Part shown: positions 33,308-43,580 of the stretch, in pieces
How the letters are laid out: each line of letters begins with the position of its first letter
How positions within the stretch are numbered: the stretch's first letter is position 1
Source of the DNA: Rhizocola hellebori
Lineage (GTDB): Bacteria > Actinomycetota > Actinomycetes > Mycobacteriales > Micromonosporaceae
DNA: 64,000 nucleotides
Assembly: GCF_016862955.1 (NCBI RefSeq)
Contig: NZ_BONY01000013.1
Coordinates: forward strand, 62,001-126,000
Direction: 5' to 3'
Notes under the pieces: generated by a model
Seen by the model: the letters and a program-made list of their open reading frames with translations, nothing else
Databases searched by the model: none
What the model was told of the DNA's origin: nothing
Position numbers and translations under genes: made by a program

Positions 33308-33370
33308 GCAAGTTGCAAGTTGAAAATGCATATGGTCGATTGCGTTTACGGACTATTGCAGCGGTAAACG
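33308..33370. promoter_or_regulatory. Direct and inverted repeats between the XRE and PrimPol-like genes
   Basis: Two adjacent copies of GCAAGTT (33308-33314 and 33315-33321) are followed by an inverted repeat CGTTTAC (33343-33349) / GTAAACG (33364-33370) with a 14-base spacer. The region is AT-rich and serves both divergent genes, so binding by the XRE protein is a fair guess. A 13-codon frame at 33375-33416 also lies here and overlaps the first ATG of the PrimPol-like gene. Confidence 0.4.
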
Positions 33371-33421
33371 AAACATGAAGGCGAAAGTAACGCTCGCGAT
33401 CGATGAGAGGGGATGAAAATC

Positions 33422-34039
33422 ATGCTCTTACGAATGAGACTGCGAAACACTGCCAAGCGCCTTGCCGACCGTGGTTGGCCCGTTACTCCTGGATCGTATT
33501 TTAATGGTGTACGCATGGCCTGCGATCGGTCAACCTGTTGGGCGACCAGCTGCCACCCGCTGCTTCCCGACTGGGAATCCAATGAAGACTCCGCCGATTG
33601 GTGGGCCGAACGCCCCCATGCGGTGTTGCTGCGCACCGGCCGGATCTTCGATGTGATCGAGGTGCCGGGGCTGCTCGGGGCCAAGGTAAGCGGGGTCTTC
33701 GGCCCGATCGCGCTGCTGCCGAACCGCCGCTGGATGTTCTTCGTCCGAAGTGGATCAATGCTCCGGGCGGAGCTCGACCACCGTCTCGATATCGTCCAAC
33801 ACGGTGCCGGATCCTGGGTCCCCGCGCCTCCCACGCCGCTCGCCGAGGGCTCGGTGCGCTGGCACCTCTCCCCGCAACAGGTCGGCTGGAACCTTCCCCT
33901 CGCGACCGAAGTGCAGCAAGCGATGCTCACCGCACTGGTCGCGCTGGATGCGAGCTTTCTAGATCTCCCGCTCAACGCCAGGCCACGCGTCTTCGGACGA
34001 CCGCCCACGGTGGAGACGGCGCTCAGGCGGGCCGCGTAG
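33422..34039 (+). CDS. Bifunctional DNA primase/polymerase N-terminal (PrimPol-like) domain protein
   Basis: A 205-residue protein like the stand-alone PF09250 (Prim-Pol) proteins of actinomycetes. It has RLADRGWPVTPGSYFNG, a Cys/His cluster CDRSTCWATSCHP (about 36-48), WWAERPHAVLLRTGRIFDVIEVPGLLGAKV, and HGAGSWVPAPPTPLAEGSVRWHLSP in its second half. DVIEVP replaces the DxD of active primase-polymerases, so activity is uncertain. The ATG at 33422 is preceded by GAGAGGGG with 9-base spacing; ATG 33413 adds three residues. It is divergent from the XRE-flavoprotein pair, a neighbourhood seen in related genomes. No helicase domain is attached. Confidence 0.75.
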   Translation: MLLRMRLRNTAKRLADRGWPVTPGSYFNGVRMACDRSTCWATSCHPLLPDWESNEDSADWWAERPHAVLLRTGRIFDVIEVPGLLGAKVSGVFGPIALLPNRRWMFFVRSGSMLRAELDHRLDIVQHGAGSWVPAPPTPLAEGSVRWHLSPQQVGWNLPLATEVQQAMLTALVALDASFLDLPLNARPRVFGRPPTVETALRRAA

Positions 34040-34127
34040 AGCTCCGACATGATAGACAACGTAGAGCTTCCGGCGGTGCACGTCGAGTCCCAATTCGGGG
34101 TCATACGATCGTCGGTTGCCCCAATGG

Positions 34128-35222
34128 TCAGATAACGGTTGTCCACCCGTAGTTGTCGGGAGCCCGGCCGTACTGAATGTCCACAAGCGACTGTCGCAAC
34201 CCCTCGGTCACCGGACCGGTGCCGCCGTCGCCGAGGGTGAACTCGCCCTCCGCACTCTTCACCACCCCAATCGGAGTAAGCACCGCCGCCGTCCCGCAGG
34301 CGAAGGTCTCCACGATCTCACCCGACCGCGCCCCCTCGCGCCATTCCTCAATACTCACGGGCCGTTCACTCACGTCGCGGCCCTGCGCGCGAGCCAGCGT
34401 CATGATCGAGCTGCGGGTGATTCCGGGCAGGATGGAACCGTTGAGCTCTGGCGTAACGAGATTTCCGTCGCGTCCCACAAAGAAAATATTCATGCCACCG
34501 AGCTCGTCTATGAATCGGCGATGCACGGCGTCGAGATACACCACCTGGTCGCAGCCGAGCTCCATGGCCTGCGCCTGTGCGGCCAGACCGGCCGCGTAGT
34601 TGCCGCCGCACTTGGCCGCGCCTGTGCCGCCCGGAGCGGCGCGCGTGTATTCATCGGACACCCAGAGCGTCACCGGCTTGAGGCCACCGGAGAAGTAGGG
34701 CCCGACCGGAGAAGCGATGAGCACGTACAGGTACTCACGGGCCGGCCGCACCCCGAGGAAGACCTCGCTGGCGATCTGGAACGGCCGCAGGTAAAGGCTC
34801 GCCTCCGGGCTGGACGGGGTCCAGTCGCGGTCGACGTCGACCAGCTGGCGGATCGAGTCGAGGAAAAGCTCCTCGGGCAGCGGGGCCATCGCCATCCGCT
34901 TGGCCGACTCGACAAACCGGCGCGCGTTCGCGTCGGCGCGGAAGAGCCCGAGCTGACCATCGGCACGGCGGTAGGCCTTTAAACCCTCAAAAATTTCCTG
35001 CGCATAATGAAGGACCGCGGTCGCCGGGTCCATCGGAATCGGGGCCCGCGGCTCGATCCGGGCGTCATACCAGCCCTTGCCCTCCACGTACCGAATGGTC
35101 GCCATGTGGTCGGTGAAGACCCGCCCGAAACCGGGGTTGACCAGCAGCGCTTCGCGCTCGGTGGCCGTTACCGGCTGAGGGTTTCTGTGGATCTCGAAGT
35201 CGATCATGCCACCGCCGTTCAT
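34128..35222 (-). CDS. ilvE: Branched-chain amino acid aminotransferase
   Basis: A 364-residue fold-type IV PLP enzyme that makes valine, leucine and isoleucine from their 2-oxo acids with glutamate. Landmarks are VLHYAQEIFEGLKAYRRADG, the Arg-rich FRADANARRFVESAKRM, YLRPFQIASEVFLGVRPA, and the PLP lysine in GTGAAKCGGNYAAGLAAQ. The C-terminal ITRSSIMTLARAQGRDVSERPVSIEEW and FACGTAAVLTPIG bind the cofactor phosphate. Length matches the actinobacterial IlvE group. GGAGGG lies 7 bases before the start. It follows leuB on the same strand, 121 bases away with a hairpin between. The convergent PrimPol-like gene ends 88 bases from its stop. Confidence 0.96.
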   Translation of the reverse strand: MNGGGMIDFEIHRNPQPVTATEREALLVNPGFGRVFTDHMATIRYVEGKGWYDARIEPRAPIPMDPATAVLHYAQEIFEGLKAYRRADGQLGLFRADANARRFVESAKRMAMAPLPEELFLDSIRQLVDVDRDWTPSSPEASLYLRPFQIASEVFLGVRPAREYLYVLIASPVGPYFSGGLKPVTLWVSDEYTRAAPGGTGAAKCGGNYAAGLAAQAQAMELGCDQVVYLDAVHRRFIDELGGMNIFFVGRDGNLVTPELNGSILPGITRSSIMTLARAQGRDVSERPVSIEEWREGARSGEIVETFACGTAAVLTPIGVVKSAEGEFTLGDGGTGPVTEGLRQSLVDIQYGRAPDNYGWTTVI

Positions 35223-35308
35223 GCGCGCTGCCCTCCACGTTTCTCATAGCTTGGGAAAAACTTACCTCTAACGAGCGTTCACCCATAGGCCGAAACGTGA
35301 GGCGGGCT

Positions 35309-35337
35309 CTGCACCGAGCCCCTACGGCTCGGCGCAG
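35309..35337 (-). terminator. Possible hairpin terminator after leuB
   Basis: A hairpin with the stem CCGAGCC/GGCTCGG extended by CTGC/GCAG across single mismatches. It lies 7 bases after the leuB stop and has no T-run, so it could be a weak terminator or a processing/stability hairpin between leuB and ilvE. Confidence 0.4.
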
Positions 35338-35343
35338 GGCAGA

Positions 35344-36372
35344 TCAACTTACGAGTACGGCTACCCGGTCGCCCACCTCTGCCGTGCGGATCGGCTCGCC
35401 CGGCACCCGGCCGGCCAGCTCGGTCGCGACGGCTTCTTCAACCTTGCGGGCCGCGTCGATGTGTCCCAGGTTCTCCAGGCACAGTCCGACGGAGAGGATG
35501 GCCGCGATCGGGTCAGCTTTGCCCAGCCCCGCGATGTCCGGCGCGGAACCGTGGACGGGCTCGAACATCGACGGGTAGTCGCCCGTCGGGTTGATGCAGC
35601 CGCTGGCAGCAAGCCCGATGCCGCCGGTGACGGCGGCGGCGATATCGGTCAGGATGTCGCCAAAGAGATTGTCCGTCACAATCACGTCGTAGCGCTGCGG
35701 GTTGGTCACCATGAACATCGCCGCCGCGTCAACGTGCTGGTATTCGGTAACGACGTCGGGGAAGTCCCGCCCGACGTCGGCGAAGGTGCGGGCCCACAGG
35801 CCGCCGGCATGGGTGAGGACATTGGTCTTGTGGACCATCGTCACCTTGCGCCGGGCGCGCTGACGGGCGCGAGCGTAGGCGTCGCGGATGACCCGCTCCA
35901 CCCCGTAACGCGTGTTGAGGCTCTCCTCGGTGGCCACCTCGGCGGCGGTGCCCTTGTGCAGCACGCCACCCGCACCGGTGTAGAGGCCCTCGGTGCCCTC
36001 GCGCACCACGACAAAGTCGATCTCGCCTGGCTTCACGGTGGCCAGCGGGCCGGATGTTCCGGGCCACAGCCGCGACGGGCGCAGGTTCACGTACTGGTCG
36101 AAGTCGAAGCGCAGCTTGAGAAGCAGCCCGCGCTCGAGCACGCCGGGCGGGACCGTCGGGTCGCCCACGGCGCCGAGCAGGATGGCATCGTGCTGGGCCA
36201 GCTCATCGCGGACCGAGTCGGGCAGCACCTCGCCGGTGCGGTGATACCGCGCCGCGCCGAGGTCGTAGTCGACCAGCTGGACCCCATCGAGGACGGCATT
36301 GAGAACCTTGATTCCCTCGGCCACCACTTCGGGTCCGATTCCGTCGCCACCCACCACCGCGATACTCGTCAC
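35344..36372 (-). CDS. leuB: 3-isopropylmalate dehydrogenase
   Basis: A 342-residue beta-decarboxylating dehydrogenase of the leucine pathway, which oxidises 3-isopropylmalate to 2-oxoisocaproate with [27 protein letters not shown] is the standard opening; [33 protein letters not shown] (the catalytic Lys) and [29 protein letters not shown] (the Asp metal ligands) follow. [21 protein letters not shown] is the adenine-binding end. A GTG three codons upstream (36381) is an alternative start. It lies downstream of serA and an acetyltransferase on the same strand. Confidence 0.96.
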   Translation of the reverse strand: MTSIAVVGGDGIGPEVVAEGIKVLNAVLDGVQLVDYDLGAARYHRTGEVLPDSVRDELAQHDAILLGAVGDPTVPPGVLERGLLLKLRFDFDQYVNLRPSRLWPGTSGPLATVKPGEIDFVVVREGTEGLYTGAGGVLHKGTAAEVATEESLNTRYGVERVIRDAYARARQRARRKVTMVHKTNVLTHAGGLWARTFADVGRDFPDVVTEYQHVDAAAMFMVTNPQRYDVIVTDNLFGDILTDIAAAVTGGIGLAASGCINPTGDYPSMFEPVHGSAPDIAGLGKADPIAAILSVGLCLENLGHIDAARKVEEAVATELAGRVPGEPIRTAEVGDRVAVLVS

Positions 36373-36416
36373 CCGAAACACGTTAGACCGCCGTCCTATA
36401 GAACGGTAACAACGGT

Positions 36417-36947
36417 CTACATATTGGGAAGGCGGTTATCCCCGACCAGCCGCCCGCTGCGGATCAGCGGACGCCTTGCCAGCCCTGTTTTCGCAGCTTC
36501 TGAGGTTGGTTTCAGCGGGTTGGGCCGCACGAACAACGTCACCGTGACCTGTGCCGTGAAGCCGGTGTGCTCCATTAGCGTCGCACTGGCCGTATTCGAG
36601 GACTCGACATCGGTGACGACACGGCTTGCCCCAGAAGCAAATAGCTTCTCGCAACAGGTGTCCACGAGCCGCCGCGCGATTCCCCGCCCCTGATACGCAG
36701 GATCGACGGCAATCCATTCCAGATAGGCCCAGTCGTCGCGCAGCTCGAACTCCATGGAGCCGAGCACGAAACCGATGACCCGCTCGGCATCCAGCGCCAC
36801 CCAGCACGAGCTGTCCCTGGTGTCCAGATGCTCGGCGACCGTGGTCAGCGACCACGAGGTGTAGGGCTTGGTGTTCACATCGAAGACGGAAAAGCCGAGG
36901 TCGAGCACCTGACGCAGGTGCTCGACCTCGAGCGGAACGATTTCCAC
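36417..36947 (-). CDS. GNAT family N-acetyltransferase
   Basis: A 176-residue acetyltransferase. The core motifs are [50 protein letters not shown] (motif A: the Q-x-x-G-x-A loop) and [25 protein letters not shown] (motif B). The last 35 residues ([19 protein letters not shown]...) are outside the fold and polar. Substrate unknown; a ribosomal-protein or small-molecule acceptor are both possible. It is 22 bases downstream of serA and 44 bases upstream of leuB on the same strand, so it is probably co-transcribed with amino-acid genes. Confidence 0.88.
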   Translation of the reverse strand: MEIVPLEVEHLRQVLDLGFSVFDVNTKPYTSWSLTTVAEHLDTRDSSCWVALDAERVIGFVLGSMEFELRDDWAYLEWIAVDPAYQGRGIARRLVDTCCEKLFASGASRVVTDVESSNTASATLMEHTGFTAQVTVTLFVRPNPLKPTSEAAKTGLARRPLIRSGRLVGDNRLPNM

Positions 36948-36969
36948 ACCACCAAGTGTGGACGACGGA

Positions 36970-38565
36970 TCAGACTTCGTCGGTCAGATCCACCGTGCTG
37001 GCAGCGGTGGCGCCGATCCGGCTGGCGGCCTCGGCAAGCAGCTCGGCTGAGACCGGCGAGTCGACGGTCAGCGTCATCAGCGCCTCGCCACCGGCCTGGA
37101 GCCGGGAAACCTGCATGGCGGCGATGTTGACCCCGATCTCGCCCAGGACCGTGCCGATCGTGCCGACGACGCCCGGCCGGTCGGAGTACCGGAAGAAAAG
37201 CAAAACACCATCGGCATCGAGCTCAAGGTCGAAGTCATCGAGCGAGGTGAGCTTGAGCCGCTCAGAAACCCCTTGCGAGACAAGCGAACCCGAGACACTT
37301 ACGGTGCGGCCGTCGGGCAGCGCTCCGCGCACGGTGACCAGATTCTTCTGGTCCTCCACGTCGGCAATGCTGACCAGCTCCACCTCGACCCCACGGTCGG
37401 CGGCGAGCATCGGCGCGTTGACATACGTCACCTGCTCCTCCACCACCGTGTTGAAGATGCCCTTGGTGGCCGCGAGCTTGAGCACCGAAACGTCCTGCGG
37501 GACGCCGCGCACCTCGACGGTGACGCTGGCGGCCACGCCGCCGGCCACCGCCGTGAAGACCTTGCCCAGCTTCTCCGCCAGCGGCAGCAGCGGGCGCACC
37601 TCCTCGGCCACCACCCCGCCGGCCTGCACGTTGACGGCGTCGGGCACGAACTCGCCCTGCAGCGCCAGCTTCACGCTCTTGGCAACGGCCAGCCCGGCCT
37701 TGTCTTGCGCCTCGTGGGTGGAGGCGCCCAGGTGCGGGGTAGCCACCACGTTGTCGAACTTGAACAGCGGCGAATCCGTGCACGGCTCCTTGACATAAAC
37801 ATCGATGCCCGCGCCCGCCACGCGACCCTCAGCGAGGGCTTCCGCCAGAGCGATCTCGTCCACCACTCCGCCACGCGCGGCGTTGATGATGCGCACCTCG
37901 GGCTTGACCAGCTGAAGCTCCTTGGCCCCGATCAGGCCACCGGTCTCGGAGGTCTTGGGCGCGTGGATGGAAATGAAGTCGCTCTCCCGCAGCAGCTCCT
38001 CCAACCCCACCAGGCGCACCCCGAGCTGGGCGGCGCGGGCGGGCTGGATGTAGGGGTCGTAGGCGATCAGCCTGGTGCCGAAGGCGGCGATGCGCTGGGC
38101 GAACAGGGTGCCGATGCGCCCGAGGCCGACCACGCCGACCGTCTTGCCCTGCAGCTCAACGCCGGTGTAGCGAGACCGCTTCCACTCCCCGTTCTTCAGC
38201 GAGGCGCTGGCCGAGGCCGTGTTGCGCGCGACCGCGAGCAGCAGCGCGATGGCCTGCTCGGCCGCGGAGACGATGTTGGAGGTGGGAGCGTTCACCACCA
38301 TGACGCCGCGCGCGGTAGCCGCGGCGACCTCGACGTTGTCCAGCCCGACCCCGGCGCGGGCCACCACCTTGAGGCGTGGCGCGGCGGCGATCGCCTCGGC
38401 GTCGATCTGGGTCGCACTGCGCACAATCACCGCATCGGCCTCGCCGAGCGCGGACAGCAGGGCGGCCCGGTCGGTGCCGTCAACGTGGCGGACATCGAAG
38501 TCATGGGCCAGCACATCAAGTGCGGCCGGGGCCAGTTCTTCGGCTATGAGAACAACGGGAGTCAC
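36970..38565 (-). CDS. serA: D-3-phosphoglycerate dehydrogenase
   Basis: A 531-residue long-form SerA, the first enzyme of serine synthesis (3-phosphoglycerate to 3-phosphohydroxypyruvate). The NAD domain has VGVVGLGRIGTLFAQRIAAFGTRLIAYDP; catalytic residues are in INAARGGVVDEIAL (Arg), a conserved Glu in YVKEPCTDSPL, and VVATPHLGASTHEAQDKAG (His). An intervening ASB domain (about 320-450) and a C-terminal ACT domain (FFRYSDRPGVVGTIGTVLGEIGVNIAAMQVSR) allow serine feedback control, as in mycobacterial SerA. GTG 38565 has GAGG 8 bases upstream. It heads the serA-acetyltransferase-leuB run and is downstream of mpgS. Confidence 0.96.
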   Translation of the reverse strand: MTPVVLIAEELAPAALDVLAHDFDVRHVDGTDRAALLSALGEADAVIVRSATQIDAEAIAAAPRLKVVARAGVGLDNVEVAAATARGVMVVNAPTSNIVSAAEQAIALLLAVARNTASASASLKNGEWKRSRYTGVELQGKTVGVVGLGRIGTLFAQRIAAFGTRLIAYDPYIQPARAAQLGVRLVGLEELLRESDFISIHAPKTSETGGLIGAKELQLVKPEVRIINAARGGVVDEIALAEALAEGRVAGAGIDVYVKEPCTDSPLFKFDNVVATPHLGASTHEAQDKAGLAVAKSVKLALQGEFVPDAVNVQAGGVVAEEVRPLLPLAEKLGKVFTAVAGGVAASVTVEVRGVPQDVSVLKLAATKGIFNTVVEEQVTYVNAPMLAADRGVEVELVSIADVEDQKNLVTVRGALPDGRTVSVSGSLVSQGVSERLKLTSLDDFDLELDADGVLLFFRYSDRPGVVGTIGTVLGEIGVNIAAMQVSRLQAGGEALMTLTVDSPVSAELLAEAASRIGATAASTVDLTDEV

Positions 38566-38688
38566 AGGCTTTGCCTCACGTTTGGAAGAGTCGAGGACAG
38601 CGCGGCGCGGCCACAATGCCGAGCCCTATTGGGAACAGGGTAGCGGTCTATTCACCCTGGAAGGACGACAGGCACCGCGTGACCGTCC

Positions 38689-39900
38689 TCACGTGCGCTG
38701 TAGCGGTGTGACCGTCCTTACCCGCGCGGGTAGTCGTTGTACCACCTGTTTGAAGGTCTCCGACTCACACGTGATGGCGTCATAGAGCCGGTCAAGGGCA
38801 AGCGTGCCGACCGCCGGGTAGATCCTTTCCCGGGGCGGCGACTGATCGCCAAGAAACTCGACAATCTGCTCCTTAAGACCCGGTGGGCAGATCTCCGAGT
38901 GATAAATCACGTTCAGTGCCTGGGTACGCATCGAGGTGACGTGGTCGTCGCCCTTGTTGTCGTGGAAGTGGGGATTGCGACTCTCCACTTGCCACACCTC
39001 GACCCCCTGCCCCATCACTTCGGCATGCCGGGTCGGCAGCACCCCACCGAACTGTTCGAACAGCTCGACGAAATGAAACGGCTCAACCGCGAAACCGCCG
39101 GCCATGCGCATTCGCATGCCCAGCTCGAGGCTGATCGCGTGTTCTCCGGCATTGCCGGTCACCACCGCGTCTGTCCCGAAACCCGAGTATTCGGCCAGGA
39201 GCCGGTTGAGGAACTGGTTGGTGACTTCCGAGCTGCGCCCCCGGCGGCTGAAGAATAGTTTGTTGTCACGCACTTTGGGCTTGGAATGCCAGCTGATACG
39301 CACCATGGCATAGGGGCTCGGGGTCATCGCCAGCCCGGCGGCATAGACCTTGCAGTATTCGTGGACGGCGCCCGGCACGTAGTTGTCCGAGTCGATATAA
39401 CCGACGTACCGGCGGCTCGTCATGGCGGCCAGCGCCATCCCCACCAGCATGGCCTCACCCTTGCCGTGATGGACCAGACCGGCGTCGTCGAGAAGCTCGG
39501 GCATGCCCGCCGATTTGAACGAAGCGGCCAGGCCCGGATCACGTTGGTGCACCGCCAAAGCGGGCCGGTCGGCCAGCCGGCAGAACTGCTCCAGCGCACC
39601 GATCTCCAGGTCATAGCGGTCGACCGGGCTACGGTCGCTATTGGACACCAAAATGATCAGACAGTCGTGCGGAATGCCCGACAACACACCTTCGATGACC
39701 CGCCGCGACTCGTTCATGCACGGCACCACGATGGCCAGCTCTCGCTCTATGTCCTGCAACGCTTCGCGAGAGATGACCCGGGACGGGCCAGGCTGATCAT
39801 CGTAGGTGCGCGCGCCGCAGTCGATCTCAATTACGCGCTGTAGCTCATTGATACGCACAGCGCCAAAACGCTCGGTGCGATACGGATACTCCAAACGCAT
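38689..39900 (-). CDS. mpgS: Mannosyl-3-phosphoglycerate synthase (GT55, archaeal type)
   Basis: A 403-residue glycosyltransferase that joins GDP-mannose to 3-phosphoglycerate, the first step to the compatible solute mannosylglycerate. The family match is strong from end to end: TERFGAVRINELQRVIEID at the start, ELAIVVPCMNESRRVIEGVLSGIPHDC, LVSNSDRSPVDRY, HHGKGEAMLVGMALAA, the DXD site YIDSDNYVPGAV (168-179), ISWHSKPKVRDNKLFFSRRGRSSEVTN, VVTGNAGEHAISLELGMRM and ESRNPHFHDNKGDDHV. No mannosylglycerate phosphatase gene is near. It lies between ilvC and serA, on its own probably leaderless promoter; SerA uses the same 3-phosphoglycerate. It may have been acquired by transfer. Confidence 0.88.
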   Translation of the reverse strand: MRLEYPYRTERFGAVRINELQRVIEIDCGARTYDDQPGPSRVISREALQDIERELAIVVPCMNESRRVIEGVLSGIPHDCLIILVSNSDRSPVDRYDLEIGALEQFCRLADRPALAVHQRDPGLAASFKSAGMPELLDDAGLVHHGKGEAMLVGMALAAMTSRRYVGYIDSDNYVPGAVHEYCKVYAAGLAMTPSPYAMVRISWHSKPKVRDNKLFFSRRGRSSEVTNQFLNRLLAEYSGFGTDAVVTGNAGEHAISLELGMRMRMAGGFAVEPFHFVELFEQFGGVLPTRHAEVMGQGVEVWQVESRNPHFHDNKGDDHVTSMRTQALNVIYHSEICPPGLKEQIVEFLGDQSPPRERIYPAVGTLALDRLYDAITCESETFKQVVQRLPARVRTVTPLQRT

Positions 39901-39906
39901 GGCTGG

Positions 39907-39912
39907 AAGGTA
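39907..39912 (-). promoter_or_regulatory. -10 element of a leaderless mpgS promoter
   Basis: On the minus strand TACCTT (TAnnnT) ends 6 bases before the mpgS ATG, with no ribosome site between. The -35 region is not convincing. Together with the terminator after ilvC, this makes mpgS an independent unit. Confidence 0.4.
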
Positions 39913-39974
39913 CCCGAACAGATCGTGGACGCGTCGCCCCTAAGGCTGAGAAAACGCTGGCATTAACACAAAGT

Positions 39975-40017
39975 AACCGCGCGATACCGAAGGGATCACC
40001 TTCGATACCGCGCGGTT
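39975..40017 (-). terminator. Two-part hairpin terminator after ilvC
   Basis: Outer stem AACCGCGCG (39975-39983) with CGCGCGGTT (40009-40017), a symmetrical ATAC/ATAC internal loop, then inner stem CGAAGG/CCTTCG closed by a 5-base loop. It begins 24 bases after the ilvC stop. T-rich sequence follows better on the plus strand, so efficiency on the minus strand is uncertain. Confidence 0.7.
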
Positions 40018-40040
40018 TCTTGTTCCACCGACTTTTTGCG

Positions 40041-41580
<1,540 letters not shown>

Positions 41581-41584
41581 TGGA

Positions 41585-43411
41585 TTACAGCTCATCCTCG
41601 TCGAAGACGGGGCGCACGCCCCGAGCGAACATGATTTCGTCGTTGCTGGTGCCCGCGGCGACCATCGGCCACACCATGGCGTCCTTGCCCACCACGAAGT
41701 CCACCACCACCGGCATATCGTTGATCTCCATCGCCGCCTTGATCGTAGCGTCCACGTCAGCGGTGGACTCGCAGCGCATCCCCACGCAGCCAAGCGCTTC
41801 CGCCAGCTTCACGAAATCTGGGATGCGGTGCTTGTGCGTGCCGAGGTCGGTGTTGGAGTAACGCTCGTTGTAGAACAGCGTCTGCCACTGCCGCACCATG
41901 CCCAGGTTGCCGTTGTTGATGACGGCCACCTTGATGGGAATCCCTTCCAGGGCACAGGTTGCCAGCTCCTGGTTGGTCATCTGGAAACATCCATCACCGT
42001 CGATGGCCCACACCGTTGTCCCCGGCTTGGCCACCTTCGCGCCCATGGCCGCCGGCACGGCGTACCCCATCGTGCCCAGCCCGCCCGAGTTCAGCCAGGT
42101 CGCCGGGTTCTCGTATTTGATGAACTGGCTGGCCCACATCTGATGCTGGCCCACCCCGGCGCAGTAGATGGCATCCGGGCCCGCGATGGCGCCCAGGCGC
42201 TGGATCACATATTGCGGCGCCAGCGTCCCATCGACAGGATCTTCCCATCCCATCGGGTACCGCGCGCGAAGATCGTTCAGTGTCTGCCACCAGTCCGCAT
42301 ACCGGCCTTCAAAACTCGGCCCCAGCGTCGTGATCAGTTCTTCGATCACATGCTTGGCGTCGCCCACGATCGGCACGTCCGCGTGGCGGTTCTTGCCGAT
42401 CTCGGCCGGGTCGATGTCGGCGTGGATGACATGCGCGTCAGGGGCGAAGGTGTCCAGCTTTCCGGTGACCCGGTCGTCGAAACGCGCGCCCAGGGTGATG
42501 AGCAAATCGCTGCGCTGCAACGCATACACGGCCGGAACCGTGCCGTGCATGCCCGGCATCCCCAGGTGTTGCGGATGTGAGTCCGGGAAGGCGCCGCGGG
42601 CCATCAGCGTGGTCACCACGGGGATTCCGGTCAGCTCGGCCAGCTTGCGCAAAACCTCGGTCGCGTGCGCCTTCAGGACGCCCCCGCCCACATAGAGCAC
42701 CGGGCGCTTGGAGGCCTGAATCAGGCGGGCCGCCTCCCGGATCTGCTTGCCGTGTGGGTGAAGGGTCGGCCTGTACCCGGGAAGGTCAAGCGTCACCGGC
42801 CAGCTGAACGTGGTCTGGGCCTGAAGGATGTCCTTCGGGATGTCGACCAGCACCGGGCCTGGGCGGCCGGTCGAAGCGAGATGGAAGGCCTCCGCGATCG
42901 TGCGCGGGATGTCCGCCGCGGATCGCACGAGAAAGTTGTGTTTGGTCACGGGAAGCGTGATGCCCTGGATATCGGCTTCCTGAAAGGCATCCGTGCCGAT
43001 CGAGGCACTGGCCACCTGACCCGTGATGGCCACCATGGCCACCGAGTCCATATAGGCGTCGGCGATCGGCGTCACCAGGTTGGTCGCGCCCGGCCCGGAG
43101 GTGGCCATGCAGACGCCGACCTTTCCGCTCGCCTGCGCGTAGCCGGTCGCGGCGTGGCCGGCACCCTGCTCGTGCCGGACCAGGATGTGGCGCACCTTGG
43201 AGTCGAAGAGCGGGTCGTAGGCGGGCAGCACCGCGCCGCCCGGGATGCCGAAAATCACCTCCACCTCAAGCGCCTCAAGCGACTTGACGAGGCTCTGCGC
43301 CCCGGTCACGCTGACCGGCGCCGTGTCTACTGCCGCCGGCTTGGTGGCCGCAGCCGCGGCGCGCTGTTTCTCTAACGCGTGCGCGAGTGTCTCAGGACTT
43401 GGTCTCGTCAT
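41585..43411 (-). CDS. ilvB: Acetolactate synthase large (catalytic) subunit
   Basis: A 608-residue thiamine diphosphate enzyme that makes acetolactate or acetohydroxybutyrate, the entry to valine, leucine and isoleucine synthesis. The N-terminal 35 residues are a variable Ala-rich extension. The Pyr domain has [39 protein letters not shown] (the catalytic Glu in RHEQGA). The PP domain holds [40 protein letters not shown] (the GDG-NN ThDP motif). It is expressed behind a leader-peptide attenuator about 100 bases upstream and is followed tightly by ilvN and ilvC. Confidence 0.97.
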   Translation of the reverse strand: MTRPSPETLAHALEKQRAAAAATKPAAVDTAPVSVTGAQSLVKSLEALEVEVIFGIPGGAVLPAYDPLFDSKVRHILVRHEQGAGHAATGYAQASGKVGVCMATSGPGATNLVTPIADAYMDSVAMVAITGQVASASIGTDAFQEADIQGITLPVTKHNFLVRSAADIPRTIAEAFHLASTGRPGPVLVDIPKDILQAQTTFSWPVTLDLPGYRPTLHPHGKQIREAARLIQASKRPVLYVGGGVLKAHATEVLRKLAELTGIPVVTTLMARGAFPDSHPQHLGMPGMHGTVPAVYALQRSDLLITLGARFDDRVTGKLDTFAPDAHVIHADIDPAEIGKNRHADVPIVGDAKHVIEELITTLGPSFEGRYADWWQTLNDLRARYPMGWEDPVDGTLAPQYVIQRLGAIAGPDAIYCAGVGQHQMWASQFIKYENPATWLNSGGLGTMGYAVPAAMGAKVAKPGTTVWAIDGDGCFQMTNQELATCALEGIPIKVAVINNGNLGMVRQWQTLFYNERYSNTDLGTHKHRIPDFVKLAEALGCVGMRCESTADVDATIKAAMEINDMPVVVDFVVGKDAMVWPMVAAGTSNDEIMFARGVRPVFDEDEL

Positions 43412-43446
43412 TGTTTGATCACACCCTCTGCAGAATCCCAGCCAAC

Positions 43447-43479
43447 AAAAAAGCCCTCGTGCGTCAATCGCACGGGGCT
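43447..43479 (-). terminator. Attenuator terminator in the ilvB leader
   Basis: On the minus strand a stem AGCCCCGTGCG (43479-43469) pairs with the strand at 43463-43452, with one bulged base and a 5-base loop, followed by a six-T run (43452-43447). It ends 36 bases before the ilvB ATG, so it would stop transcription ahead of ilvB when formed. A perfect 10-bp hairpin (43481-43490 with 43501-43510) directly precedes it. Confidence 0.85.
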
Positions 43480-43510
43480 GGCGCGCTCTCCACTAGCTAA
43501 GAGAGCGCGC

Positions 43511-43567
43511 TCAAATAAGTACTCGGCCGGCTGGCGTGAACCGCGACATGTGGCCAGCTTGACGCAT
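43511..43567 (-). CDS. ilvB leader peptide (Val-Leu-Ile attenuator sensor)
   Basis: An 18-codon frame MRQAGHMSRFTPAGRVLI ending in TGA immediately before the first leader hairpin; an internal ATG would give 12 codons. The last three sense codons are GTA-CTT-ATT: one each of the three amino acids whose synthesis the operon serves. Ribosome stalling there when charged tRNA is scarce would free downstream RNA to disrupt the terminator. GCTGGC in the leader (43558-43553) can pair with GCCAGC (43482-43477) at the base of the terminator, a plausible antiterminator. The peptide itself has no other function. Confidence 0.75.
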   Translation of the reverse strand: MRQAGHMSRFTPAGRVLI

Positions 43568-43580
43568 CTCAGAGCCTGAG

